From the IMG/VR virus record IMGVR_UViG_3300021962_000030, positions 62,001 through 126,000 of that record: a DNA stretch of 64,000 nucleotides; one strand, written 5' to 3'. Positions 19,401-28,800 of this stretch are shown here, piece after piece. The position numbers and the translations under genes are program-made. Below the pieces are notes generated by a model. It was not told the DNA's origin, ran no database searches, and worked only from the letters and a program-made list of their open reading frames with translations. Numbering within the stretch: position 1 is the stretch's first letter; each line of letters begins with the position of its first letter. This DNA comes from a virus.

Positions 19401-22400
19401 TTTTACCAAACCAGAATACTCTGTTTCTGATGGAAGTTGAAGTGCTCTTGTATCTACATTCAGGAATGTTGAAGATTCGCTATAATCTGATGGTGGAGCA
19501 GATTGTGTATATGGAATCAGTTCATATGTTTCTGCTGGGTTGTTGTGTGGTCCAGTCTTATGATTTGGTGTACAAAGTCTAAATCTAATATCACCACCGG
19601 TAAAGTGTGGATCAACTGTAACAGTCTCACCAACTTGGAATCTGCCAGATTCCATCTCAATTTCAAGAAGTTTTGGTGTATAATATTCGTTTACATCAAT
19701 ACCCTCGAAGAATGACCAGAATCTTGATACTGGTCTCAGACCCTTAACATCAAATTCAACGTTTCTGCTTCTAGCAAATCTAATAGTCTCTGTCCAAGAA
19801 TTGGTCTGAGTTTCTGTAGATTCTTCAACGATAATTTCCTCAGGAATTATTGTTGTGACAGTATTGCTTGTGGTAGTTGTCGTTGGTCTGGTTTCAATCT
19901 CCTCACCGGGAATAGTTTCTACAGTTCTGGTTGCACCAATCCAAACTCTCTGCTGACTTCCGTTCTGAACATCGATGGCAGTTGTAAATTCTGTCGTCTC
20001 GTTTTGTCCATTTGTGAAGGTTCCAGTTTCTCTACCAGCAAATACTCTCTGATCGCCATTTCTAACGTTGACACCACGACGGCTTGTAATATTTGCGTTT
20101 GTTGGGGGAACATCGGTATTTGCAAATCCAGGATCGCTGACGTTTCCGGAACCAACAGTGACCCTTTGTGGCGGATTTTGTACATCAATTCCTGCCCATC
20201 TTTGTCCAGAACTATTTGTTCTTGCTCCAATAACAACTCTCTGTGGTCCATTTTGTACAACAAGACCAGTAAATCTTGTAGTAGTTCTTGTTCTTGGCGG
20301 AGTTGTTCTAACTGGAGCATCGACAACAACGTTTTCTGTAATTGTAATATTTTCGTCTGGAAGAACCGTAGTTGTTGTATTTTGAACTAGGTGATGAGTT
20401 ACAAACTCACGCTCTTCAACCCAAATGTCAATTGGTGGGTGAAGCTCAATCCAACCCTCCCAATACCTCACTAGGAATGGAGTTACGCTCTCAGTCTTTG
20501 TTGCATATGGTTGCTCATTATACAATACTTCATTATATGAAAGAGTGACCAAATCGCCAGTCTTTCTGATCGCAACGTTGCCAAGATCTGTAACAAAACT
20601 GTGGTCCAGAGTTGGGTCATAAACAGTAGATACGCCATCAATAACTTGAGATCCAATCTGTAAATCAACCATAGTGGTATGGTGATTTGGTCTCAGAGTT
20701 GCTGTTGTTTTATCTACAGTAGATCTAAAATTAATATTTCTAGTATCTTGGAAATCGTAATTGTGGAATCCATCTACAAAGAAACCACACTTAAATCTAT
20801 CAAGTCCAGTTTCAGCATCACGAATTTGGAAGTTCTCAGTCTTTTGCTCAAGCATGTTGAGCGTACTGTACTTCTCAAGACGGTGAACACGTCTTTCAAG
20901 AAGAGTAATATCGGACATTCGATATCTCTTATGTGTTGACATATCGATGCCAACACTTGGGATATTGTACACGAATGGTGGAATATAGACCGTAGCAATA
21001 TCTAAAGCATTTGCTTTGAGTGGCGGTGGAACAGGAGTATCTGATGGATTTCCTTGAGACACTTCAAATTGTCCGTTTGGATTGAGGAATACCCTATCAA
21101 TTCTACCAAGATAATATGTAATCGTTGTGACGAGTGTTTCGTCTGGTGCCAAAATATACTTAGAATATTGTCCATCAGATGCAAAGTTTCTTGCACCAAA
21201 TTCAAATGGAGATTTGGTGCTTGAAAGTAAATATTCAGCAACACGGGGACGAATATCAATAAAATCGGTCAGTCTTGATCCATTCCACAGATATACATCA
21301 TGTTTATAGTTTTCTTCAGAATAACTATTCGCAGTAATAAATTCTCCAGTATCATCTGCATCAATTTTATAATTTTGGAAAACAATCTTCAGTTTTCCTT
21401 TTGGTGCAATAACATTCTTCTTCCTGGTTATTCTTCCATAATCATAAATTGTATCTCTCTGACCAGTATCTGCGGAGAAGTTTTTAGTTATATTCTTGGA
21501 TCCGGATGAAATTGCTATAATAACTGCTTGTGTTGTACTGTCCTTACCAGTAATAACTTCATTTTCTCTGAATCTAAATCCATTTAGATAAACATATTCT
21601 AGTTTGTCAGTATCTCTTCTAGCAACAACTAGTGCAGTGGCTCCAGATGAAGATCCAACTACCCACTCACCAAGTTCAAAGTCTGCATTATTATTGCTTA
21701 CACCTGTAAATGATGTTAATTGTAGTGTTGGTAGAGATGGATCTGTGGCATCATCAGACTCATATACTGCAAGAACTCTTACAACATCGGGAACGTTCAG
21801 ACAAATCTCTGCATCCTGAACTCTGGTTCCATAGATGTTGCTATATGTGAGTCCATCATTCAGAGTTGTTGTTCCAATTCCAGAGGATGCGTTAGATGAC
21901 CTAGCAACAATAAGGGTGCTAGTTTTTTGGAGTTTCTTGGTCTTTGAATTTGGTTTTAGGTTTTTAACTGTTGTGATTACATCTGCAACAGCAGTTGTCT
22001 TGGTCAAACCATAGAAAGTCAATACCTTAGCATTTGCTGATAGATTAAACTTATCTCTTCTGAGTGGTTCGATTGTGCCATCAGAATATGTAATTACAAA
22101 GCGATCTTCATCAAATGACTCAAAGTAAATATCTTTATCGTTGGCATCAATTGTTATAGAGAGGGAATTGTCAGCAACTGAAATGTTTGGATATAGCCTT
22201 CTCTGAACAACTTCACCCTCTTCAATACTTAAGGATGTTACGTTATTTGCAGTAAGTCTGGTTAAGAGCGAAGAACTTAGTGGTACAGATGGGGAACGCT
22301 TAATGATATTTTGTACAGTTCTTGTTGATGTTGGTAGAGCACCGTTACAAATTCCAGACACGGTTGTTACACCAGTAACTGTAAACTCGGTGCCATCAGG

Positions 22401-24269
22401 AGATACTGATAGAACCTTATTATAAATTTGATCTCCGGTAAATGTTGAAGATGGGTATGAAATAATATCTCCAGGTTTTACAATACCAGTATAGGTGTTT
22501 TCCAATCCTGACGTGATGGTTGAGATATTGCCAACACCAAGAGTGATTTGGAAAGTTGTGCCTGGCTTAGCAATATAGGATCTCTTATTCAGAAGGAGGT
22601 CAGCATTAAATGTTGAAATTCCACTATTTGTATATACAGACTTGATATCATTAATACTATAATCTGTGGAATTGGCAATTAGTCTACCATCATCAACACC
22701 ATTAATGATGATCTGCTCATTATCTAAGAAAGATCCATTGATTTCATAAAGTGTCAACTCGGTAGAAGCTGTTACATCACTTACCAAATAACCACCAGCT
22801 TGACTCTTTTTACCAACAATACGTGCTGGAGCACTTAATGTAATTGGTGTGGTTAGAGTAATTTTGGTATAAGTTTGAATATCAATTAATCTCAGATCCA
22901 GTCTACTCTCATCATTCACATAATCTGTTTCTGGAATGAAATCAAATACTCTTGCAATACCAATTGTTGTTCCTGTAGCAACATGTGCAGATCCACCAAT
23001 TCGGGAATCCATTAAACTAATAGTTGCTGTTGTTCCCAAACCTACCGCAGGAGAACCATACGCATTGTGAACGATGAATAAATTACCACCATTAAAACTG
23101 ATCGCTTGATCGCTGATAGTTCTTGTCGTTCTTGCCTTTGGAACATCCAATAGACGTGCGGAGATAGTCTCTACGTCATATCCACTTACATATGCTTTTC
23201 CGGGACCAATCTGATACACCATTTGATCTTCACTTGGTGTATTTCCATTGACAGTCGTTTGACCTTCAAAGTATACTCCATTTACTCTAGCTCTATCGTT
23301 GATACTTTCTCTTACGATAAAACTGAATGGCTTTACGAAATAATTTCCAGACTCATCATATGTTCTTCTTGCCAACTCATCTCTAATGAGATTGTATTGC
23401 GCATTCTTCTCAAAGAACTGTGGTTGACCATCATCAACGCGCATGACCTCAACAAAACTATCTGTGTCGAGATCAGTTAGTTCCCTCTTTGATAATTCGA
23501 GCTCTAATTTAAAACGATCAGCACCGGGAGCGGCATAGTTAGAGTATCCCTGTGCATTATCGAACAGAGAATTATCTTCTCCTGCGGTCACAACGGATTC
23601 AATTACATTAAAACCAACCTTATATGATGGTCTAGTTCCATATTGGTCGAGCAAAATTCTTTGCTCTGCAACACGCGCAAAGAAACCTCTCACAAAGTAT
23701 GTTCCGCTTGCAACAATTACAGATGAACCCTCTGAGGTTGCATCTGTGGAAATTGTGTCACAAACTCCTTGCCCAACAGGAATTGTGGAATTTCCGAATG
23801 TCAGTGCTGTCTCCAATAAAAGAGTTTCGCCACTGGCAAATGTTTTTATTGTAAAATCTGACCCACCACTTTCAAGATATCTCACATAGATGGTATTTGT
23901 TCCTCTTTCAGACTCTGATGCCTTGAGAACGTAATATACCTCAGCCGTAACACCTGTGGTTGCTCCTCTAAGTTTTTTACCTAAAAGATTCTCAAAATAT
24001 AATGAAATTGGAGTGCCATTATACGAATCATTCAGTTCAACCGCGTTTATTGGGTTGTCATAACGCAATTGACCGGGAATTACTACAGACCCTTCCTTAA
24101 AGATGTGCTTTCCAAACTGTTCAGTCTGATTCTGAAGCATCGACTGAAGGGTTGTTAGTTCCCTCGCCTGAATGGGAACCCCAGGATTGAATAGAACCTT
24201 GTAATAATTATTACTAGGATCAAAATCATCAAAATATGGCGAAACGTTGAGATTAGATTCTTGGGGCAT
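16461..24269 (-). CDS. Giant virion structural protein, DUF4815-like, baseplate gp9-gp12 position, 2602 aa
   Basis: The N-terminus NVSPYFDDFDPSNNYYKVLF and PIQARELTTLQSMLQNQTEQ matches the DUF4815-like start of large cyanophage baseplate proteins. Its place between gp8 and gp13 is where T4 keeps 9, 10, 11, 12 and wac, so it probably supplies peripheral baseplate/short-fibre functions in one chain. Residues about 1330-1450 (DNA about 19920-20290) carry four tandem units with a (V/I)xVxNxxQRVxxG core. GSGY-type units occur near residue 2000 (NAGTGYTNGTF, SAGFGYQVGDS). The C-terminus AIKIVMASENQATPPILKDL recurs in related proteins. No enzymatic motif is evident. The stop lies 5 bp before the next gene. 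Confidence 0.8.
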   Translation of the reverse strand: MPQESNLNVSPYFDDFDPSNNYYKVLFNPGVPIQARELTTLQSMLQNQTEQFGKHIFKEGSVVIPGQLRYDNPINAVELNDSYNGTPISLYFENLLGKKLRGATTGVTAEVYYVLKASESERGTNTIYVRYLESGGSDFTIKTFASGETLLLETALTFGNSTIPVGQGVCDTISTDATSEGSSVIVASGTYFVRGFFARVAEQRILLDQYGTRPSYKVGFNVIESVVTAGEDNSLFDNAQGYSNYAAPGADRFKLELELSKRELTDLDTDSFVEVMRVDDGQPQFFEKNAQYNLIRDELARRTYDESGNYFVKPFSFIVRESINDRARVNGVYFEGQTTVNGNTPSEDQMVYQIGPGKAYVSGYDVETISARLLDVPKARTTRTISDQAISFNGGNLFIVHNAYGSPAVGLGTTATISLMDSRIGGSAHVATGTTIGIARVFDFIPETDYVNDESRLDLRLIDIQTYTKITLTTPITLSAPARIVGKKSQAGGYLVSDVTASTELTLYEINGSFLDNEQIIINGVDDGRLIANSTDYSINDIKSVYTNSGISTFNADLLLNKRSYIAKPGTTFQITLGVGNISTITSGLENTYTGIVKPGDIISYPSSTFTGDQIYNKVLSVSPDGTEFTVTGVTTVSGICNGALPTSTRTVQNIIKRSPSVPLSSSLLTRLTANNVTSLSIEEGEVVQRRLYPNISVADNSLSITIDANDKDIYFESFDEDRFVITYSDGTIEPLRRDKFNLSANAKVLTFYGLTKTTAVADVITTVKNLKPNSKTKKLQKTSTLIVARSSNASSGIGTTTLNDGLTYSNIYGTRVQDAEICLNVPDVVRVLAVYESDDATDPSLPTLQLTSFTGVSNNNADFELGEWVVGSSSGATALVVARRDTDKLEYVYLNGFRFRENEVITGKDSTTQAVIIAISSGSKNITKNFSADTGQRDTIYDYGRITRKKNVIAPKGKLKIVFQNYKIDADDTGEFITANSYSEENYKHDVYLWNGSRLTDFIDIRPRVAEYLLSSTKSPFEFGARNFASDGQYSKYILAPDETLVTTITYYLGRIDRVFLNPNGQFEVSQGNPSDTPVPPPLKANALDIATVYIPPFVYNIPSVGIDMSTHKRYRMSDITLLERRVHRLEKYSTLNMLEQKTENFQIRDAETGLDRFKCGFFVDGFHNYDFQDTRNINFRSTVDKTTATLRPNHHTTMVDLQIGSQVIDGVSTVYDPTLDHSFVTDLGNVAIRKTGDLVTLSYNEVLYNEQPYATKTESVTPFLVRYWEGWIELHPPIDIWVEEREFVTHHLVQNTTTTVLPDENITITENVVVDAPVRTTPPRTRTTTRFTGLVVQNGPQRVVIGARTNSSGQRWAGIDVQNPPQRVTVGSGNVSDPGFANTDVPPTNANITSRRGVNVRNGDQRVFAGRETGTFTNGQNETTEFTTAIDVQNGSQQRVWIGATRTVETIPGEEIETRPTTTTTSNTVTTIIPEEIIVEESTETQTNSWTETIRFARSRNVEFDVKGLRPVSRFWSFFEGIDVNEYYTPKLLEIEMESGRFQVGETVTVDPHFTGGDIRFRLCTPNHKTGPHNNPAETYELIPYTQSAPPSDYSESSTFLNVDTRALQLPSETEYSGLVKPNMRLIGASSGAVAVVKSNIRLVSDNGGRLIGSLFIPDPAVQGNPQWINGENTFMVVDVPSLDLLGDRNQEFISNTKVSESSAEAEYMSGGTREITEINIITTRNITIIPARNRNVTTITNTTTHEPVPQEPRPVRNWPKGDPLAQSFYVPDDTGVFITSVDIYFETKDETIPVTFQLRPMIAGVPSQIVLPLSEVTLTPDQVSVSGDGSVATRFTLPSPVYLPGPRVQSVRQAPIGSQQTSQFAIVLQANSPNYRVFVAELGQNDIQTGIKLSEQPSLGSLFKSQNGSTWSPAQIEDLKYRINRASFVEEGLTRFYNPKLDLRNPVTTVVGPNQFRPLAKRTLVSIAETSGYVADVVPGVNIIQLDGTDTQVATGVLIGVAGSITTGTGVTVVNAGTGYTNGTFTNISLETETGYGQGAVADVVVTGNTINSVTITSAGFGYQVGDSLLVPELGQNVGFGGRVVVETIASNNSFLLDEVQGSFTVGLSTLRYRTSAGITTIVGAGVTVNSITEDQYYDGRHMKVYHSNHMMHSPENYMQMAEFRPSLTEVNTTTTAAIAAAESTSISIAATTGFDKFEGVDVSASNPGYVQIGNEVIGYTGLGGGKLTGITRGPSVDGSQAQSYVLGVPVYKYEFNGISIRRLNKIHNFAEVSNQHPIDLNSYHIKIDTSDVDYDGVGIGSDRSDLYWTSTIQGGRSGTILTNNIQYESVTPNIAHIIPAKTNLITRLRTFSATSVGGNEKSFEDGGFAEISLDDSTYFSTPRLLCSRVNEERFIDNSPGNRSLSFEFLLQTTDERVSPVLDTAQMGAILSTNLVNNPLGIGVDATYADDDTVRSLDKDKHSAIYISKPVRLKLPANSLKVLLTASRNNMNDIRVLYQLFRDDAPEASQNYEFFPGYSNYQVDGQGIKRVVDASRNDGTADSKITQTSDRSFRDYEYSVDDLPDFNGFAIKIVMASENQATPPILKDLRAIATLKPSA

Positions 24270-24275
24270 GATACT

Positions 24276-25835
24276 TTAGAATTGCAAAATTACTTTGATA
24301 TCTTCTTTTTGATTAGCCGATCTTGTAATCGAAGGTCTATTGTCAACGTAAATGATATTACCAGAGTGGGGTTTTACCTCGGGATCAGATAAACCACTTA
24401 CGAAAGTTTGACCAAGATAATATGTCTTATTATTTATCACCGCACTGGCACCGTTAAATGTGGTGTCAATGTCAAAATATGTGATTCCATCTTCCTGGTA
24501 AATCTTGGTATCACCGCCAGTTGCAATTGCAGTTGTAAATCCAGCTAGATTAAATCCATATGCTGGCGATGAATTTTGTGACCCATCTGTATTAAAACCA
24601 ACTAAGGTTCTATCTTGCCAATACTTCAAAATGCCCGTTGCTTGTTCATATGCAACAACTCTTCCCACTGCAGTCTGTCCAGTGCCCACAGTCTGAGTGA
24701 TGAAACTATCTCCAGCAAATACTGCTGAACTATAACCAGCACCTGTCAATTTGATTGCTCCTAATGCAGATGCTTTCTCAGATGTTAAAACTGTTGATGA
24801 ATTGTATGCCTGTGGAGACTCTACAATACCAATTCTTGCAATTTGGTTTCCTGTAATAAAGTCTGGATTTTGAATATCGTTAGAAATTCTGGAATAAATC
24901 AGAACATTATATGCACCCAATTCTCTATAAATGTCCGCACCGTGTCCACCAGATGGAGGAATAACCACTTCAAATTCCGGATTTGTTGTTCCGGTGGGAA
25001 CTCCACCAGCAACTAGATCAACCGTCCCATAAGTATATCCTGAACCACCATCTGAAATAACAATTCTTTCTACTGTGGAATCATTATTAATAACAATAGT
25101 TGCTTTAGCACCCGCACCATCACCATTAATGGGAACATCCGAATATGTTACATTTGGACTTCCAAGTGCAACGCCACGGTTCTTAATTAGAATGGTTTTT
25201 AGTTGACCACTAGTTTCTGCATTCTCTCTAACTGCTGCATTATCTGCACTTGTTGTCCAATCCTTTGGAACTGGAATGAAGTTTAGGGAGTCAAATTTTA
25301 CAATATCTGTTGGATTGATTGTATAAAGATACTTCCAAATATATCCGTCACCGCTATTACCAGCAGATCTTGGTTCCAAATCTGTGAATTTTGGTTCATC
25401 AAGAGATGGTCTACCTTGACTATTTTCTGGATCCTGTCCGTTGTTCAAACAGATATAAACTCGAAAATCGCTATTAATTACATAAAAGTTTGACGTATAT
25501 AAGCTAGTCGCCCCTGAAGGTTCTGATGGATTGGTTCTGCTGATATTATGACGATATATGTCATAAGTAACACCAGAAGTCCATTCATTTTTCCTGATGA
25601 CTTGCTTAATGTCTTCAGGTTTAATTTTAATCATGGACACCATAGTATCCCAGTAATTATTTTCTTCGTCAAAACTATCTTTCGGAGCGGGAGGTGCAGT
25701 ATCCCAATTCGATTGAACGTCAGTTGCGTTGGGTAATCCAACAAAAACATAATAAGCATTATCCGAAGACGAAACTTCACTAATGAAAGTCTTCGCATTC
25801 AAAATTCTTAGTTGGTCAGTGATGATCGCAGACAT
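24276..25835 (-). CDS. gp8: Baseplate wedge subunit gp8-like, 519 aa
   Basis: The N-terminus ITDQLRILNAKTFISEVSSS then YYVFVGLPN, the segment WDTMVSMIKIKPEDIKQVIR, VTYDIYRHNISRTNPS and SGDGYIWKYLYTINPTDIVK are strong gp8 signatures. gp8 is a dimeric wedge component that binds gp7 and gp10 in T4 (334 aa). The extra length includes GSGY-type units (DGGSGYTYGTVDLV) in the middle. Gene order 6 - giant - 8 is as in T4 (6-7-8). An ATAAATA late-promoter-like box lies upstream. Confidence 0.87.
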   Translation of the reverse strand: MSAIITDQLRILNAKTFISEVSSSDNAYYVFVGLPNATDVQSNWDTAPPAPKDSFDEENNYWDTMVSMIKIKPEDIKQVIRKNEWTSGVTYDIYRHNISRTNPSEPSGATSLYTSNFYVINSDFRVYICLNNGQDPENSQGRPSLDEPKFTDLEPRSAGNSGDGYIWKYLYTINPTDIVKFDSLNFIPVPKDWTTSADNAAVRENAETSGQLKTILIKNRGVALGSPNVTYSDVPINGDGAGAKATIVINNDSTVERIVISDGGSGYTYGTVDLVAGGVPTGTTNPEFEVVIPPSGGHGADIYRELGAYNVLIYSRISNDIQNPDFITGNQIARIGIVESPQAYNSSTVLTSEKASALGAIKLTGAGYSSAVFAGDSFITQTVGTGQTAVGRVVAYEQATGILKYWQDRTLVGFNTDGSQNSSPAYGFNLAGFTTAIATGGDTKIYQEDGITYFDIDTTFNGASAVINNKTYYLGQTFVSGLSDPEVKPHSGNIIYVDNRPSITRSANQKEDIKVILQF

Positions 25836-25854
25836 TATTCAACAGTTTTTTATC

Positions 25855-25862
25855 TATTTATC
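25855..25862 (-). promoter_or_regulatory. Late promoter-like box (GATAAATA) upstream of gp8
   Basis: GATAAATA on the minus strand in the short gap between the giant gene's stop (25867) and the gp8 ATG (25835), about 20 bp from the start codon. Confidence 0.55.
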
Positions 25863-25866
25863 AACT

Positions 25867-28800
25867 TCATTCATACCCCTTAAATCTAAGATTATTGTAT
25901 CTTCTCAATACTGGATAGGTATTTTCATCGGTAGTTGTTGTATTTCTAACTACTGCTGTGTGAGTGACCTTGGAATATGGAGTCAAATCAACTCCACTCT
26001 CTACCTGCACACCCCAGACCGCAAAGATGCAATTGTTGGAGTTTTCGTTGTAGACGACAAAGTTGTGTGCAGTAGACGCTCCAGCGTTGAATGTAAACGA
26101 TGCTCTATACCAACCATCACTTTGTGGGACTAGAGTTTCATTAAATGTTGTTCCGGTCTTATTTGTGATTGTTGGAATTACGGCGTCGAAGTTGACTGAT
26201 ACTGATGCGGTAGTTCCGGTTGTGGATCCAAAGTATATTGCCAAAGTGCCTAGGTCTGGTTTGATGTAAACACTATATGTGTAATCTGTTCCGGAAGCAA
26301 GAACTGCGGTTGAATTTAGCAGTCCAGTATCTGCGGCTGTTGTTGTAATTTCTGCACCGTATGTTTGTGAGAATGGTGCCAACTGTGATGTATAATCAAG
26401 TGTTACTCCACCTGTATTTGTCCATCCAGATTCAAATTCACTATACGTGAGGAGATTTTCTCCTCTATATGCACCAATATTTTTCTTAAGAACCCTATCT
26501 AAGTTAAACAGTCTTCCCCATGAATATTGTCCATAGTAAGTGCTATGAGCGATTCCAGATAGGAAATCGTCATAGTTGGAGACCTTAGTTGTAACTTTAG
26601 CAACCCAAGTCAATCCAAGTCCAACTGCTTCTGTTTGTGCGATAGAAACTGCCTCTGCCTTAAAGATATTGTTGATAAATGTTGTTCCAATTCCGAGTGG
26701 GGAATCGTCACTTTCCAAGGAAATAATTGTATCACCAATATTTGACTCGTGAAGCACGAAGTAATATCCTGTTTGAATTCCACTAATTCCTGTTGTTGCA
26801 ACACCAACAACGCCATTCACATATGTATCGCGAAGGAAAGAATTTTCTGGAATTACGAAGTCAAAGACTAATCCAGTTGTAACACCAGTATATGATGTTG
26901 TTCCAATTCCAGAAATAATTCCAAAATCTCCTTCATACGACACAGACATCAATTCTTTGTTGATAGATGGTTCTTCAAAGATAATTGGTGGTGCAAGAAC
27001 TCCAGAAACCTCAAGAGTTAATGCGCTACTGAGAATTAAATCTGCACCTTCATAATTGACAACTTTAACAACGAGTTGATCATCTTCATGGTAGTTGTAT
27101 CCACCACGAACAATTTCAACGTCAAGCAAACTGCCATTTAGAATAGTGACATTGGCCAAAGCGTTTGAACCATCGCTAAATTTATTTCTCAATCTTACAT
27201 TTGAGAATGTATATGCGAGACCAGTATTTGGCCAACCAGTTCCAGAATCTAGAACCACCAGACTTTCTATTGGTGAGTTTGAATACCCAATACCAGCGTT
27301 GGTGATGAATGTGCTTGCGATTGTTCCGGAGGTTGTGACACCAACTGTTGCAGTTGCCCTATCCTCAGTTCCAATACCAGCACTAATACCAACTGAAATT
27401 TCTGGACTTTGATCATTATCATATCCAACACCGCCATTTGTTATGGTAATGTTGGTCACAGATCCAATACCTGAAGATATTGTGCAGGTTCCTGCAGCAG
27501 CAACAACATACTTGTGCTCATGAATCAATACATCATGTTGATTCTCCTGAAGAACTGCAGGATATTCCTTATCGTGGTCAAAGAAAGTCTTGACATTATC
27601 AACAAAAATCTCAGTAGATGCTATAGAAACGTCCTTGATGATTCTTGTAGTTGGGAAAATATTTGCCTCATAAAGCTCCCTATCCTTACCAACTTCTTCT
27701 CCATTCAGAATCAAGTCAACAGTCTGCCTTGTCCAGTTGAGGGGTCTTTCATATGTTTCGTCGGGGTTGATTCCAGCACCAAAATAGATATTTGTTGTAA
27801 CAGCATCTGTTGAAACAATATCCGTGACAAGTCTGGTTTCTTCCTGATAAATGATGTTTCCATCATTCAGGATTACCTTATCTCCAACCTTAATGCTGTC
27901 GAGGACTTCAACATCAATAGTATCAATCTCAGATGTTCCCCTATAGAATATGATTGAACAGTTATCACCAAATCTTGGGGCAGTTGAGAACCTAATAGTT
28001 GAACCACCATCAAATGTATATGCGTCTCCTGGGACCTGTAAGACGTTGTTGAGGAACACTAGGAGTAGTGCGTCCTCGCGAACGTCAGAACCGGTTCTAG
28101 AGCGAATACTGGTTCTTTCACCATTGATTGAAAGTGGGAAATTAACATCAACGTTGTTGAAAAGTGAATCAATAGAATCCAATACTTGAAGATCGCCAAT
28201 TGACCACCCAGCAAACTCATCAGATGCGATTGCTTCAACCGTAATTTGGAATTCTGAGAACGAATAAGACGTATCAGTTGGAATTCCGGTAAGTCCTCCA
28301 ATAGGTACAGTTAGAACCTCTTCATTGCCATATGCATATCCAAAGTTCTTAATTTCAAAGCTGATTACGCTGGAACCCTGCCCAACAACAATATCAATTG
28401 TTGCCTCCGTCCCAATACCAGTTGTCGGTGATGATGCTGAATACTGAAGAGGAATGTTGCTATAGTGAAGAGGTGCGTCAAAAATTACAAGTGGTTCATT
28501 TGTATTTGTATATCCAGATCCTGGATTTGTGATGACATAATCTGTAGAAATTCTACCAGCAACGATTGTTGTGAATCCAATAAATTCATAATTGCCAATA
28601 TTTGTTTGGGCAACACCAATATTAACAATACCAGCGGTTGGATTGTTTAGATTGATATGCGCAGTAGAACCAGATTCAATTGCAATTGCTGGAACATCAC
28701 CAGACCCAACTGTAACGAATGTATCGCCAACGCTGACAATTGATACGTCAGTTAATGCAGAACCAACGCTAATTGTGTTTGATGATGAGTATGCGAGTTT

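Noticed and set aside
20004-20390. Plus-strand frames of 105-136 residues inside the 2602-aa gene
   Set aside because: They are shadows of the repeat-coding minus strand, with Ser/Cys-rich composition and no SD.
16461-24269. Diversity-generating retroelement target in the fibre or giant protein
   Set aside because: No reverse transcriptase and no matching template repeat seen in the window.
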